DNA of 64,000 bases, from NCBI GenBank assembly GCA_963784195.1, contig CAWARA010000020.1, positions 62,001-126,000 of the forward strand. Direction: 5' to 3'. Positions 17,513-28,917 of this stretch are shown one piece after another. This DNA is from CAVQAH01 sp963784195. Lineage in GTDB: Bacteria; Acidobacteriota; Vicinamibacteria; Vicinamibacterales; 2-12-FULL-66-21. A program made the translations under genes and the position numbers. Within the stretch, counting starts at the first letter, position 1. Each line of letters starts with the position of its first letter. The notes beneath the pieces were generated by a model, which saw nothing but the letters and a program-made list of their open reading frames with translations, did not search any database and was not told where the DNA came from.

Positions 17513-18184
17513 CTACGACGTCTTCTTGATGAAATAGTCCACCAACTCGGACGACGAGTTGTCCATCTCTACGTTGAAGTACTCGATGCGGCCGGTGAGG
17601 TAGTTGTAGAACCACACCGCGGGAATCGCGACGACCAGTCCGAGCGCCGTTTCGACGAGCGCTTCCGAAATACCGGCGGAGACCGCGCCCAGACCGCCCG
17701 AGCCTTGCGACGCGATGCCCTGGAACGCGGTGATGATGCCGACGACCGTGCCGAGCAGTCCGACGAACGGTGCGGTCGCGCCGATGGTCGCGAGCGAGGA
17801 GACGCCCTTCTTCAGGTCGTTCGCGGTCAGCGCCGAGGCGCGCTGAATCGCGCGTCGGACGGTGTCGACGAGGTCTTCGCGGCTGAGATTAGCGCCGCTT
17901 TCCTGCTGGAACTGGTATTCCTGTAACCCGGCCAGCACCACTTTTGCGAGATGGCTGTAGCGGTAGTTCTTGGAGGACGAGATTGCGATGGCGTCCTTTA
18001 GCCGCCCTTCCTTCAGGTGCTTCGCCACCTGCGGCGCATACAGCTTCGACTGTTTGCGCGCCTGCGCGAAGGTGTAGATTCGCTCGATCGCCACACCAAA
18101 CGAGATCATTGACATGATGATGAGGATCACGCCGATCGCTTTTGCGACCCACCCCATCTGGTCCCACATGTGCATCAGGTCCAT
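17513..18184 (-). CDS. exbB: MotA/TolQ/ExbB proton channel protein
   Basis: The ExbB channel subunit, 223 residues. It has a first membrane helix near the N-terminus (VAKAIGVILIIMSMISFGVAI region) and a cytoplasmic helical loop. The signature pair of helices contains GVSSLATIGATAPFVGLLGTV, split at the Ala-Thr motif, and then GLVVAIPAVWFYN. The conserved Thr/Ala channel residues are in place. It lies between tonB and two exbD genes on one minus-strand operon. No frameshift is seen. Confidence 0.93.
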   Translation of the reverse strand: MDLMHMWDQMGWVAKAIGVILIIMSMISFGVAIERIYTFAQARKQSKLYAPQVAKHLKEGRLKDAIAISSSKNYRYSHLAKVVLAGLQEYQFQQESGANLSREDLVDTVRRAIQRASALTANDLKKGVSSLATIGATAPFVGLLGTVVGIITAFQGIASQGSGGLGAVSAGISEALVETALGLVVAIPAVWFYNYLTGRIEYFNVEMDNSSSELVDYFIKKTS

Positions 18185-18289
18185 TCGCCCATCCTCCGGT
18201 GCTGGAAGAATCCAGAATCAGTCTGTAAACGAGTCAACGACGATCCGATAAAAACGCGGCCGATCTTCGAACGAGCCGCGAACGCGACG

Positions 18290-19015
18290 TTACTGCAGCG
18301 TGAAGTTCACCGTGACCGTCATGATGACGGGCACCGGGACGCCATTGAGCAGCGTCGGTGTGAACTGCCACTGCTTGACGGCATCGACGGCCGCCTGGTC
18401 GAGCAGCGGGATCGAGCGAAGGACCTTCGCGTCCTTGACCTTGCCGTCCGCGCCGATGGTGGCTTCGATGATGACGACGCCCTGGACGCGCGCCGACTGC
18501 GCGATGGGCGGGTAGACCGGACGAATGTCCTTGGTCTTGGTCGGTGGCCGGATGTTGCCGCCTACGCGGACCGGCGCCGACGGTGGTGGCGGGGGTGGTG
18601 GAGGCGCTTCGGGAAGCCCGCCGACGACGCCGCCGATCACGCCTCCGGGAACACCGCCTTCGACACCGCCCGGCACGCCCTCGGAGACGCCGACCGTTGG
18701 CGGTGGCGCTTCAGGAACGATCTCTTTTGGTGCTTCGACCGGCGCGGCGTTCGGATTGGCGACGGCCACGGGTTTCGGCGCGGCGGCAGCCGGCGCCGGC
18801 GGTGGCGGCGGCGGCGGTGGTGGTGGCGGCGGCGCGCCGACGAACGCCATCATCGTTGGCGGCGTGGGCAACACGTCGGTCGCCATCAACGGAATGATGA
18901 TGACCGCGCTGAACAAGACCACATGGGCCAGGATGGAGACGGGTACCGTGTACCACGCCTGGGACCCGACTCTTACAGACGGGTCAGTGACGTCGCCGAA
19001 CATGTCACGCGGCAC
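18290..19015 (-). CDS. tonB: Energy transducer TonB
   Basis: Spans the periplasm to couple ExbB/ExbD to outer-membrane receptors. From GTG 19015, with AGGAGG 8 nt upstream, it has one membrane helix (about residues 22-45) and a very proline-rich linker with a 12-Pro run and EGVPGGV repeats. A C-terminal TonB domain (about 160-241) holds the VQGVVIIEATIGADGKV strand and the WQFTPTLLNGVPV motif. The length is typical. It is the first gene of the operon and has a near-perfect sigma70 promoter. Confidence 0.93.
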   Translation of the reverse strand: MPRDMFGDVTDPSVRVGSQAWYTVPVSILAHVVLFSAVIIIPLMATDVLPTPPTMMAFVGAPPPPPPPPPPPPAPAAAAPKPVAVANPNAAPVEAPKEIVPEAPPPTVGVSEGVPGGVEGGVPGGVIGGVVGGLPEAPPPPPPPPSAPVRVGGNIRPPTKTKDIRPVYPPIAQSARVQGVVIIEATIGADGKVKDAKVLRSIPLLDQAAVDAVKQWQFTPTLLNGVPVPVIMTVTVNFTLQ

Positions 19016-19058
19016 AGCTCAACCCTCCTGCTTCTCCACAAGCGGCACAAGACCGCGA

Positions 19059-19088
19059 ATTATAGTCAGACCGAAAAACCAGTGTCAA
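19059..19088 (-). promoter_or_regulatory. Consensus sigma70 promoter of the tonB operon
   Basis: On the minus strand TTGACA (19088-19083), an 18-nt spacer and TATAAT (19064-19059) match consensus at all 12 positions, 44 nt upstream of the tonB GTG. It also argues that the upstream pyrophosphatase gene ends before this point. Confidence 0.85.
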
Positions 19089-19107
19089 TGAAACGCCTCT
19101 CTGGCCT

Positions 19108-21726
<2,619 letters not shown>

Positions 21727-21833
21727 AAGTGCGAGAATCGCGCTCCTATTAGTGCGGGACCGCGCTCGCGAGGTGCGCGATCAGGACCAAGCCCATCGGG
21801 GCTCGAAAAGCCCCGAATCGTACCACAAGTCTT

Positions 21834-21978
21834 GGAGGGGGAGCGTACGGAGAGAACGGAACGAGCTTCAACTCAGAGGCACTGAGCAACGGAGCAAACA
21901 TTGATCAAAACCCAAATGCCCTCCGTGTCTCCGAGTCTCCGAGTTAAAGCTTGTTCCGTTTCCTCCGTCCCCTCCGTC
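21834..21978. repeat. Long palindromic element, copy 2 (degenerate)
   Basis: The left arm (about 21834-21897) and right arm (about 21920-21978) share the core CGGAACGAGCTTCAACTC/GAGTTAAAGCTTGTTCCG and the flanking CTCCGTnnCCTCCGT units of copy 1, but with many mismatches. It fills the gap between hppA and the DUF502 gene, both on the minus strand. Confidence 0.8.
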
Positions 21979-21987
21979 GCATCCCGG

Positions 21988-22611
21988 TCAAACCCTGAAA
22001 TCCCCGACCCGATCATCCCCGCGGCGCGCGCGGATCCGGCTTGACAGGGCCATGCCGCCGGTGAGGAAAATCCGGATTCCCTGCTCGACGGTGATGTCTG
22101 GGTATGCCACCTTGTCGCGGGGATAAATGACGACATCCCCGAGATATAGGTGGTTGGTGGGAACGTACACCGCAACCAGCGATTCGAGCCCCTGGCCACG
22201 GTCGACCGTGAACTCTTTCGTCTGAAAGCCCAGGACGAACCCGCGTCCCGGGTCGTCGATCATCACGACCCGCTTGAACCCGTACTCATTGTCCGGCGAG
22301 AAGGCGACAACAAGCTGCTTGACGGGTGCATAGATCGTCTTGAACACCGGCACGCGCAGCAAATACCCCTCGCCTCGCTGCAGAAAACGCTTGCCGATCA
22401 CGTTGGTCGCAACCGCGCCGACCAGTAGCACGAGCAATGCCGTCGTCAGGATCCCGAGGCCGGGGACGTCCCGTTTCAGCCACGCTTCGTAGAACGGGCC
22501 GACGAACCCGTCGATCAGCCGGAAGATCCAGATGAAGGCCGCGACGCTGATGACCAGCGGCACGGTCACGAAAAACCCGGCGATGAAGCTGCGCCGAATC
22601 CACTGAAGCAT
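21988..22611 (-). CDS. DUF502 family membrane protein
   Basis: A 207-residue membrane protein of the DUF502 family, function unknown. It has two N-terminal hydrophobic helices (FIAGFFVTVPLVISVAAFIW region and ILTTALLVLLVGAVATNVI region). A soluble domain follows with the family pattern: IYAPVKQLV, FVLGFQTKEF, YVPTNHLYLGDVV. A C-terminal amphipathic helix is followed by an Arg-rich tail. It starts 23 nt after uppP and looks like the last gene of the tgt-yajC-secDF-uppP run. A role in envelope homeostasis is a guess from context. Confidence 0.85.
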   Translation of the reverse strand: MLQWIRRSFIAGFFVTVPLVISVAAFIWIFRLIDGFVGPFYEAWLKRDVPGLGILTTALLVLLVGAVATNVIGKRFLQRGEGYLLRVPVFKTIYAPVKQLVVAFSPDNEYGFKRVVMIDDPGRGFVLGFQTKEFTVDRGQGLESLVAVYVPTNHLYLGDVVIYPRDKVAYPDITVEQGIRIFLTGGMALSSRIRARRGDDRVGDFRV

Positions 22612-22634
22612 TTGCTGTCCCTACTGGGTCACCG

Positions 22635-23447
22635 TCACTTCCACAGCAAGAACACGAACGTCGCGGCCGCGAGCGCGAAACGATAGTAGGCGAAAACGTC
22701 CAGCCGGTGACCGGCCAGAAACCGCAGAAAATACTTGATCGTCACGTAGCCGACCACCGCTGACACGAGGATGCCCAGGGCGAACAGCTGCCCGGTTCCG
22801 GGCGCCAGCGTCATGTGCCGCAGCTCCAGCGCTTCCTTGCCGGCGGCCGCGAGCATGGCGGGAATGGCGAGCAGAAACGTGAACCGCGCTGCCGCGTCCC
22901 GCTTCAGGCCCAGGAACAGCCCCATCGCGATCGTCGCGCCCGATCGCGACACACCGGGAATCAGGGCGCACGACTGCGCGCATCCGATCAACAGCGCATC
23001 CGTCCAGGTCAAACGGTCTTCGGTTCGCGCAGACGTGCCGGCCCGCTCGGCCGCCATCATCGCGACGGCACCGACGGTCAGCGCCCAGGCCGCGACGCGT
23101 GGCGTTCGCAGCACGTCCTCGATGTAGTCGTTGAACAGGAGGCCGACGATCACCACCGGAACGGTGCCGACGACAATGCATCGCACCAGACGGGCGGACG
23201 GGTCGGTGGTCGTCTGGAGAGCGGCGGGAAGCGCCTGGACCATGCCCGCGATCTCGCGCCGGAAAAACGTCAGGATCGCGGCCAGCGTGCCGACGTGGAG
23301 CGAGACGTCGAACGCCAGACCGAACTCCGGCGGCGTTTCCCAGCCGAAGAACGCCCGCGCCAGAATCAGGTGGGCCGAGCTCGAGACCGGCAGGAACTCC
23401 GTGAGTCCCTGCACGATCCCGAGAATTATCGCTGCGGTGAGGTTCAA
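22635..23447 (-). CDS. uppP: Undecaprenyl-diphosphatase
   Basis: Recycles undecaprenyl pyrophosphate to the monophosphate carrier used for peptidoglycan and glycan synthesis. The 270-residue polytopic protein has both family signatures: GIVQGLTEFLPVSSSAHL near the N-terminus and PGVSRSGATIAMGLFLGL near residue 165, with the catalytic Glu, Ser and Arg residues. It begins 21 nt after secF. Grouping with secDF and tgt suggests one envelope-biogenesis transcript. Confidence 0.95.
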   Translation of the reverse strand: MNLTAAIILGIVQGLTEFLPVSSSAHLILARAFFGWETPPEFGLAFDVSLHVGTLAAILTFFRREIAGMVQALPAALQTTTDPSARLVRCIVVGTVPVVIVGLLFNDYIEDVLRTPRVAAWALTVGAVAMMAAERAGTSARTEDRLTWTDALLIGCAQSCALIPGVSRSGATIAMGLFLGLKRDAAARFTFLLAIPAMLAAAGKEALELRHMTLAPGTGQLFALGILVSAVVGYVTIKYFLRFLAGHRLDVFAYYRFALAAATFVFLLWK

Positions 23448-23468
23448 TCGAGCGCCCTGCGGCGGACG

Positions 23469-24447
23469 TCAGGACGCGCGAGCGCGACGACGCGGCGTGC
23501 GCTCGGCCGGCGTCGCCGCGGCGGCGGACTGACCTTTCATCGGCTTGCCGCGCTGCAGCATGATCGCGATGGCGGCGGCGATGAAGATCGTCGAGTAGGT
23601 GCCGCTGATGATCCCGACGATCATCGTGAACGCGAATCCCTCGAGCGCTTCCCCGCCGAAGAGATACAACGCGACGACGCTCAACAGCGTCGCGCCGGCC
23701 GTGATGATCGTGCGCGCGAGGGTCTGATTGACGGCCACGTTGACGATGTGCCCAAGGTTGTCGCGGCGCATCGAGCGCATGTTCTCGCGCACGCGGTCGA
23801 ACACGACAATGGTGTCGTTGACCGAGTACCCGGTGATGGTCAGGATGGCGGCGATGACGTTCAGGGTGATGTCGTAGCCGAAGAACACGAGAAACGCGAG
23901 GGTCACGAGGAGGTCATGAATCGTCGCGGCCACCGCACCCAGCGCAAAGCTGAATTGGAAGCGCAGGCCGATGTAGACGAGGATGCCGGCGAGCGCGAGG
24001 ATCGGTCGCCAGCGTGCCCTGCCGCTTCAGCTGCTGTCCGACGACCGGCCCCACGACCTCACGGCTTTCCTCGGTGAACTTGCCGACGTTGGCCTTCTGC
24101 AGCGTGTCGATGACGAGGTTCGCGGCGCGGCTCAGTTCGCCGCCGCTCTCGGCGCCAACCTCCGAGACCCGTACCATCACCTGATGCTGGCTCGTTTCAC
24201 CATAGGACTGCACGATCGCGTCGTCGCCGCCCGGCATGCCGGTGGCAAGCGCGTTGCGAATCTGCTGCATGTCAGGCGGTTGCTCGAACTTCAGGACGAC
24301 CATGCTGCCGCCCTCGAACTCGACGCCGAGCGGAAGACCATGCCTGTACACCATCGCCGCTCCCGCCAGGACGATGACCAGCGAGAGTGCGATGGCTTGC
24401 CAGCGCCAACGGACGAAGTTGAAGTTGGGGGTGTTGAAGATCTTCAT
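23469..24447 (-). CDS. secF: Protein translocase subunit SecF; frameshift near 24008
   Basis: Works with SecD to pull proteins across the membrane using the proton motive force. The N-terminal part (23914-24447) has the first helix, the GVEFEGGSMVVL motif and the periplasmic domain ending VVGPVVGQQLKRQGTLA. The C-terminal part (23469-23933) has the remaining helices with the signature SVNDTIVVFDRVREN. The two join after removal of one base near 24008, giving ILALAGILVYIGLRF across the break and about 326 residues. Both halves look under normal constraint, so I treat the break as a sequence error. secD lies 13 nt upstream. Confidence 0.9.
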
Positions 24448-24460
24448 AGAAGTAGTGCTC

Positions 24461-26083
24461 TCAGATGCTCAGCGTCTGCGGCTGTTGTGCGGTCGCCGGC
24501 CGTCTGGACAGGATGAGCTCGAACAACGTCTTGGACACGAAAATTGACGTGAACAGATTCGTCAGGAGACCGATCGACAGCGTCGTGGCAAAGCCGCGGA
24601 TCGGGCCGGTGCCGAACTGGAAGAGAAACGCGGCGGCGATCAACGACGCGACATGCGTGTCGAGCAGCGTCAGGAACACGCGGCTGAACCCGGCATTCAC
24701 CGCATTGCGGACGCCTCTCTGCGCTGCGAGCTCCTCCTTGATGCGCTCGAAAATCAGCACGTTCGAGTCGACGCCCATGCCCATCGTCAGGATGAAGCCG
24801 GCAATGCCCGGCAGCGTCATCGTCGAGCCGAGATAGGCCATCATGCCGATCAGGATGATCAGGTTCATCACCATCGCCACGATCGCGTTGATGCCCGACA
24901 ACTTGTAGTAGATGAGCATGAAGACGACGACGAACGCGAGGCCTGCCAGCGAAGCTAGCACGCCCGAGCGGATCGAATCGGCGCCGAGCGAGGGGCCGAT
25001 GACGCGCTCTTCCAGATAGCTCATCGAAGCTGGCAGCGCGCCGGAGCGAAGAATGAGCGAGAGATCGGCGGTTTCCTGCGGCGTGAAGTTGCCGCTGATC
25101 CGCCCCTCGTTGGAGATCCGGCCCTCGATGGTCGGATACGACTGCACGCGGTTGTCGAGGATGATCGCCAGGGCGCGACCGATATTGGCGGAGGTCACCG
25201 CGGCAAATTTGCGCGACCCGTCCGCATTCAGCGTGAAGCTCACCGCAGGGCGGCCGTTCTCGTCCATCGACGGCTGGGCACCCCGGAGGTCTCGGCCGGT
25301 CACGGCTGCGACCTTGCGGACCAGGAAGTACACCGTGCCGGTTTCTCCACTGTTCGGTTGCGCGGCGCCGGTGACGACTTCCATGTCTGGCGGCAGCACA
25401 CCGTTCCGGCTCTGCAGCAGCGCTTCACGGCTCGGCGCCGGCCCGGCTTCGACGAGTTTCAGCTCGAGGATCGCCGTGTTCCGGATGATCTCCTTCGCGC
25501 GCGCGACCTCGGTCACGCCGGGCATCTGAACCAGAATCTGATCGCCCTGGTTGCCATGGCGTGCGATGGTCGGCTCCGCCACACCGAGATCGTTGACCCG
25601 GCGGTCGATCGTGTCCAGCGCCTGGGCCACGGTCTGCTCGCGCAGGTTCCGCTCGATGTTCTGCTTCATCGTGAAGTCGTACGAACCGCCGACACCCGAG
25701 CTGCGCTCGTAGTTGGTCGCCGCCTCCTGGTCCGCCAGGCTGCGGAACTCGGCGTCTTTGTCCTGCGGTACGCCTTCCACACGGAACGCCAGAGGCGACT
25801 GCACCGTGATCGCACCGATGTTGACGTTCGCATTCCGCAGCGCCTCGCGCAGCTGTTCGCTCGTCGTCGTCGTCGTGATCCGAAGCGCGTCGTCGGTGTG
25901 CACGCGGAGGACGAGGTGCACGCCGCCTTTCAGATCCAGTCCCAGTTTCAACTGTTTCGCCTGCATCCAGCCGGGCGCCGGCAGGCTATAGCGCTGTGCC
26001 AGGATCGGGTAGACCCCGATCCCGAAAAAGATGACGAGCACGGCCAGAATCGTGATGACTTTCCAGCGAAGGTTCTTGTTCAT
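24461..26083 (-). CDS. secD: Protein translocase subunit SecD
   Basis: Partner of SecF in the Sec holo-translocon. The 540-residue protein has helix 1, the LKLGLDLKGGVHLVLRV motif, and a large periplasmic domain with the P1-head. The C-terminal half contains GFILTMGMGVDSNVLIFERI, in which the Asp of the proton pathway lies, and closes with FTSIFVSKTLFEL. It starts 3 nt after yajC. No frameshift is evident. Confidence 0.96.
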   Translation of the reverse strand: MNKNLRWKVITILAVLVIFFGIGVYPILAQRYSLPAPGWMQAKQLKLGLDLKGGVHLVLRVHTDDALRITTTTTSEQLREALRNANVNIGAITVQSPLAFRVEGVPQDKDAEFRSLADQEAATNYERSSGVGGSYDFTMKQNIERNLREQTVAQALDTIDRRVNDLGVAEPTIARHGNQGDQILVQMPGVTEVARAKEIIRNTAILELKLVEAGPAPSREALLQSRNGVLPPDMEVVTGAAQPNSGETGTVYFLVRKVAAVTGRDLRGAQPSMDENGRPAVSFTLNADGSRKFAAVTSANIGRALAIILDNRVQSYPTIEGRISNEGRISGNFTPQETADLSLILRSGALPASMSYLEERVIGPSLGADSIRSGVLASLAGLAFVVVFMLIYYKLSGINAIVAMVMNLIILIGMMAYLGSTMTLPGIAGFILTMGMGVDSNVLIFERIKEELAAQRGVRNAVNAGFSRVFLTLLDTHVASLIAAAFLFQFGTGPIRGFATTLSIGLLTNLFTSIFVSKTLFELILSRRPATAQQPQTLSI

Positions 26084-26086
26084 GAC

Positions 26087-26425
26087 TTACGCATTTCCTG
26101 ATTCAGGGACGACCGGATCCTGTCCCTGATAACCGCCGATGGCGTGACGGGCGAACTCAATCCGGACGTTGTTCGCGACCTGGAGCTGGACGGTCTTGTC
26201 CTTGAGGCGAGTGACCTCGCCGTACATGCCCCCTGTGGTGACGACCTTGTCGCCGACCTTGAGAGCCGTCTGGAACTCCTCGATCTTTTTCTGCCTGCGC
26301 TTCATTGGCATGAGGATCAGGAAGTAGAAGATTCCCAAGATAAGGATGAACGGAATGAAGTTGGTCCAGCCCGGCGCCTGACCGGGACTGGCCATCGCGA
26401 ACACGTGTGGTTCGGTCAGCAACAT
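26087..26425 (-). CDS. yajC: Preprotein translocase accessory subunit YajC
   Basis: Small membrane protein that associates with SecDF. It has 112 residues, one transmembrane helix (FIPFILILGIFYFLILMP) and the cytoplasmic tail with the family core KVGDKVVTTGGMYGEV. The start codon directly abuts the tgt stop, and secD follows at once, the classic tgt-yajC-secD-secF order. Confidence 0.95.
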   Translation of the reverse strand: MLLTEPHVFAMASPGQAPGWTNFIPFILILGIFYFLILMPMKRRQKKIEEFQTALKVGDKVVTTGGMYGEVTRLKDKTVQLQVANNVRIEFARHAIGGYQGQDPVVPESGNA

Positions 26426-27589
26426 TCAGTATTGAAGTCGGCGGGAGAAGGTTTGACGGAACTCCTGGCGGAGCCTTTCAAACGTGTTGAACATAATAGT
26501 CTTTCTGATCCGAGCCATTATATCAAGGTAGAAGTAGAGGTTATGGACGGTCGCCAGGGTCGCGCCGGTCATCTCGCCACTAATATAAAGGTGACGCAGA
26601 TACGCGCGCGAGTGACGGCGGCAGGTGTAGCACCCGCAGTCGGGGTCGGGGGGTTGCAGGTCCTCGGCATACCTCGCGTTCTTGATCACGAGCGGGCCCG
26701 ACCGGGTGAGCAGTTGCCCGTTCCGGGCGTTCCGGGTCGGCAGCACGCAATCGAACAGGTCTACTCCCCGGGCAACAGACTCGACGAGGTCGTCGGGCAT
26801 CCCGCTCCCCATGAGATACCGGGGCCGATCAGCTGGAAGCTGCGGCGCCGTGTGTTCGACGACGTCGTACATGATGCCGGGCTCTTCCCCCACGCTGAGG
26901 CCGCCGATAGCGTAGGCCTCGAACCCGATGCCGACCGTCGCCTGGACGCTCTCGGTACGCAGGTGCTTGTGCGTCCCACCTTGAATGATCCCGAACTGCG
27001 CCTGCCCCGGATTGGTGACGATCACCCCGGCCGGCGTTGACGCCACGTCCTGCAGCTGGAGCCATCGCTTGCGCGCCCGTGATGCCCATCGCACCGACCG
27101 CTCCATGGCCCCGCGAGCGGCATCCTCGGGAGCAGGCGTCGCGATGCACTCGTCGAAGACCATCGCGATATCCGAACCGAGCTGCGCCTGGATGTCGGTC
27201 GTGCTTTCGGGAGTGAGCAGATGCAGCGATCCATCGATGTGCGAGCGGAACTCGGCGCCCTCCTCCGTGATCCGGCGCCGAGCGGCGAGGCTGAACACCT
27301 GATAGCCGCCACTGTCGGTCAGGATCGGCCGGTCCCAGCCGATGAATCGGTGCAGTCCACCCGCCTTCGCGATCAGCGAATCACCAGGCTTCAGATACAG
27401 GTGATAGGTGTTGCCAAGGATGATCTCGGCGCCGAGATCTTCGAGATCGCGATGCGTGATCGCCTTGACCGCGCCTTGCGTGCCGACAGGCATGAACGCC
27501 GGCGTTTGCACGGTGCCGTGCGCCGTCTCCATCTCGCCCCGCCGCGCGCGGCCGTCGGTGTGAATGACACGAAAGCTGAATGCGCCCAC
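26426..27589 (-). CDS. tgt: Queuine/preQ1 tRNA-ribosyltransferase
   Basis: Exchanges guanine-34 for the queuosine precursor in GUN-anticodon tRNAs. The 387-residue TIM-barrel enzyme has TDSGGYQVFS (active-site Asp near residue 95), FDECIATPA, GGLSVGE, and LPTRNARNG. The zinc site CGCYTCRRHSRAYLRHL is near the C-terminus. GTG 27589 (VGAFSFRVIH) is chosen because upstream codons are unrelated and TATCCT lies 7 nt before it (possible leaderless transcript). It leads the yajC-secDF-uppP run. Confidence 0.94.
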   Translation of the reverse strand: MGAFSFRVIHTDGRARRGEMETAHGTVQTPAFMPVGTQGAVKAITHRDLEDLGAEIILGNTYHLYLKPGDSLIAKAGGLHRFIGWDRPILTDSGGYQVFSLAARRRITEEGAEFRSHIDGSLHLLTPESTTDIQAQLGSDIAMVFDECIATPAPEDAARGAMERSVRWASRARKRWLQLQDVASTPAGVIVTNPGQAQFGIIQGGTHKHLRTESVQATVGIGFEAYAIGGLSVGEEPGIMYDVVEHTAPQLPADRPRYLMGSGMPDDLVESVARGVDLFDCVLPTRNARNGQLLTRSGPLVIKNARYAEDLQPPDPDCGCYTCRRHSRAYLRHLYISGEMTGATLATVHNLYFYLDIMARIRKTIMFNTFERLRQEFRQTFSRRLQY

Positions 27590-27596
27590 TCGATTA

Positions 27597-27602
27597 AGGA
27601 TA
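27597..27602 (-). promoter_or_regulatory. -10 box placed for a leaderless tgt transcript
   Basis: TATCCT on the minus strand ends 7 nt before GTG 27589. There is no clear -35. Confidence 0.35.
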
Positions 27603-27642
27603 CCTTGCAGATTCGAACATCCAGACCTTGCTGATTCGAGCA

Positions 27643-27735
27643 CGCCCGACCTGACCGCCTTCGCCAAGGCTACGGCGAGTCTCGCCGAAGCGGCGCCTGT
27701 CAACGCGCGACGCGGAGGCGGAAGGTCGGGCCTAC
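27643..27735. repeat. GCCCGACCT palindromic repeat, long form
   Basis: Starts GCACGCCCGACCT and ends GGAAGGTCGGGCCTAC, enclosing CGCCTTCGCCAAGGCTACGG and a run of CGCCGAAG-type units. The copy at 52075-52153 shares both ends and the interior order, and even the GCTGATTC just outside. It lies in the divergent gap between tgt and ddl. Confidence 0.8.
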
Positions 27736-27747
27736 ACGGACGTCTGT

Positions 27748-27753
27748 TATTCT
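27748..27753 (+). promoter_or_regulatory. -10 box placed for a leaderless ddl transcript
   Basis: TATTCT ends 6 nt before the GTG start of ddl. There is no Shine-Dalgarno between them. Confidence 0.35.
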
Positions 27754-27759
27754 TGATGC

Positions 27760-28917
27760 GTGAAACGCCTAAGAGTCGGCGTCCTCTATGGCGGCCGGTC
27801 GGGCGAGCACGAAGTGTCGCTCGCATCGGCGGCTGCCGTGTTTGCCAACCTCGATCGCGCCCGGTACGAACCTGTTCCGATCCGCATCGACAAGGAAGGC
27901 CGCTGGTCGATCGCCGAGAAGCCGCCGACAGCGATGTCTGCCGGCGACGTGATCGAGCAGGCGCGTCTCGACGCAGCCAGGCCGGCCAGCGTCGATCGCG
28001 AAGTGCATCTCGTGGCACGGCCGAGCGGCGAAACGATTCTCTCGATCGAGCGCGGACAGCAGGGCAGCCCCGTCGCGTCCGCGATGGTCACCGGTTCGAA
28101 CCTCGACGTCATCTTCCCGGTTCTGCACGGTCCATACGGCGAGGACGGCACGATTCAGGGGCTGCTCGAGCTTGCAAACGTTCCCTACGTCGGTGCCGGA
28201 GTGCTGGCGTCGTCGCTCGGCATGGACAAGGCGCTGATGAAGGTGGTGTTCTCGGCGCGCGGACTGCCGGTCTGTGATTATCGTGTCGTGCTTCGGCACA
28301 ACTGGGACCGGCGGCGCGAGCACATCCTCTCGGAGCTCGAATCGGCCCTGCACTACCCGATGTTCGTCAAGCCGGCGAACCTGGGATCGTCCGTCGGAAT
28401 CTCCAAAGCCAAGGATCGGGCCGGGCTGGCCGACGCGGTTGACCTTGCCGGGTCGTTCGACCGAAAGATTGTCGTGGAGGCTGCTGTTCCCGAGGCGCGC
28501 GAAATCGAGTGTGCCGTGCTCGGGAACGAGGACCCGGCAGCGTCCGTGCCTGGTGAGGTGATTCCGTCGAGAGAGTTCTACGACTACGAAGCCAAGTACA
28601 TCGACGACGGCTCGAAGATCGTGATTCCGGCGGATCTGCCACCGGCGACCGTCGCCGAGGTGCAGAAACTCTCGATCGAGGCGTTCGAGGCGATCGACTG
28701 CTCAGGCATGGCCCGGGTGGACTTCCTGCTCGAGAAGTCCTCCAATCGGCTGTTCCTCAACGAGGTCAACACGATTCCCGGCTTCACGACCATCAGCATG
28801 TATTCGAAGCTCTGGGCCGCATCGGGCGTCGGCTACGCAACGCTGCTGGACCGCCTGATCGCGCTCGCCATCGAGCGCCACGCCGGGAAACAGCTCCTGC
28901 GAACCAGCGTGACATGA
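27760..28917 (+). CDS. ddl: D-alanine--D-alanine ligase
   Basis: ATP-grasp enzyme that makes the D-Ala-D-Ala dipeptide of peptidoglycan. The 385-residue protein has GGRSGEHEVSL at the N-terminus, PVLHGPYGEDGTIQG, the ATP-binding KPANLGSSVGI stretch, the EFYDYEAKY omega-loop (Tyr/Lys as in D-Ala, not D-lactate, ligases), and the NEVNTIPGFT metal-binding end. GTG 27760 is the start. It overlaps the next TPR gene by 4 nt (ATGA), so the two are translationally coupled. Confidence 0.95.
   Translation: MKRLRVGVLYGGRSGEHEVSLASAAAVFANLDRARYEPVPIRIDKEGRWSIAEKPPTAMSAGDVIEQARLDAARPASVDREVHLVARPSGETILSIERGQQGSPVASAMVTGSNLDVIFPVLHGPYGEDGTIQGLLELANVPYVGAGVLASSLGMDKALMKVVFSARGLPVCDYRVVLRHNWDRRREHILSELESALHYPMFVKPANLGSSVGISKAKDRAGLADAVDLAGSFDRKIVVEAAVPEAREIECAVLGNEDPAASVPGEVIPSREFYDYEAKYIDDGSKIVIPADLPPATVAEVQKLSIEAFEAIDCSGMARVDFLLEKSSNRLFLNEVNTIPGFTTISMYSKLWAASGVGYATLLDRLIALAIERHAGKQLLRTSVT

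Noticed and set aside
19005..19107. C-terminal extension of hppA to 19005
   Set aside because: That frame would overlap the tonB start and its consensus promoter, and the extra residues after FYGMRI have no family match; a second indel is more likely.
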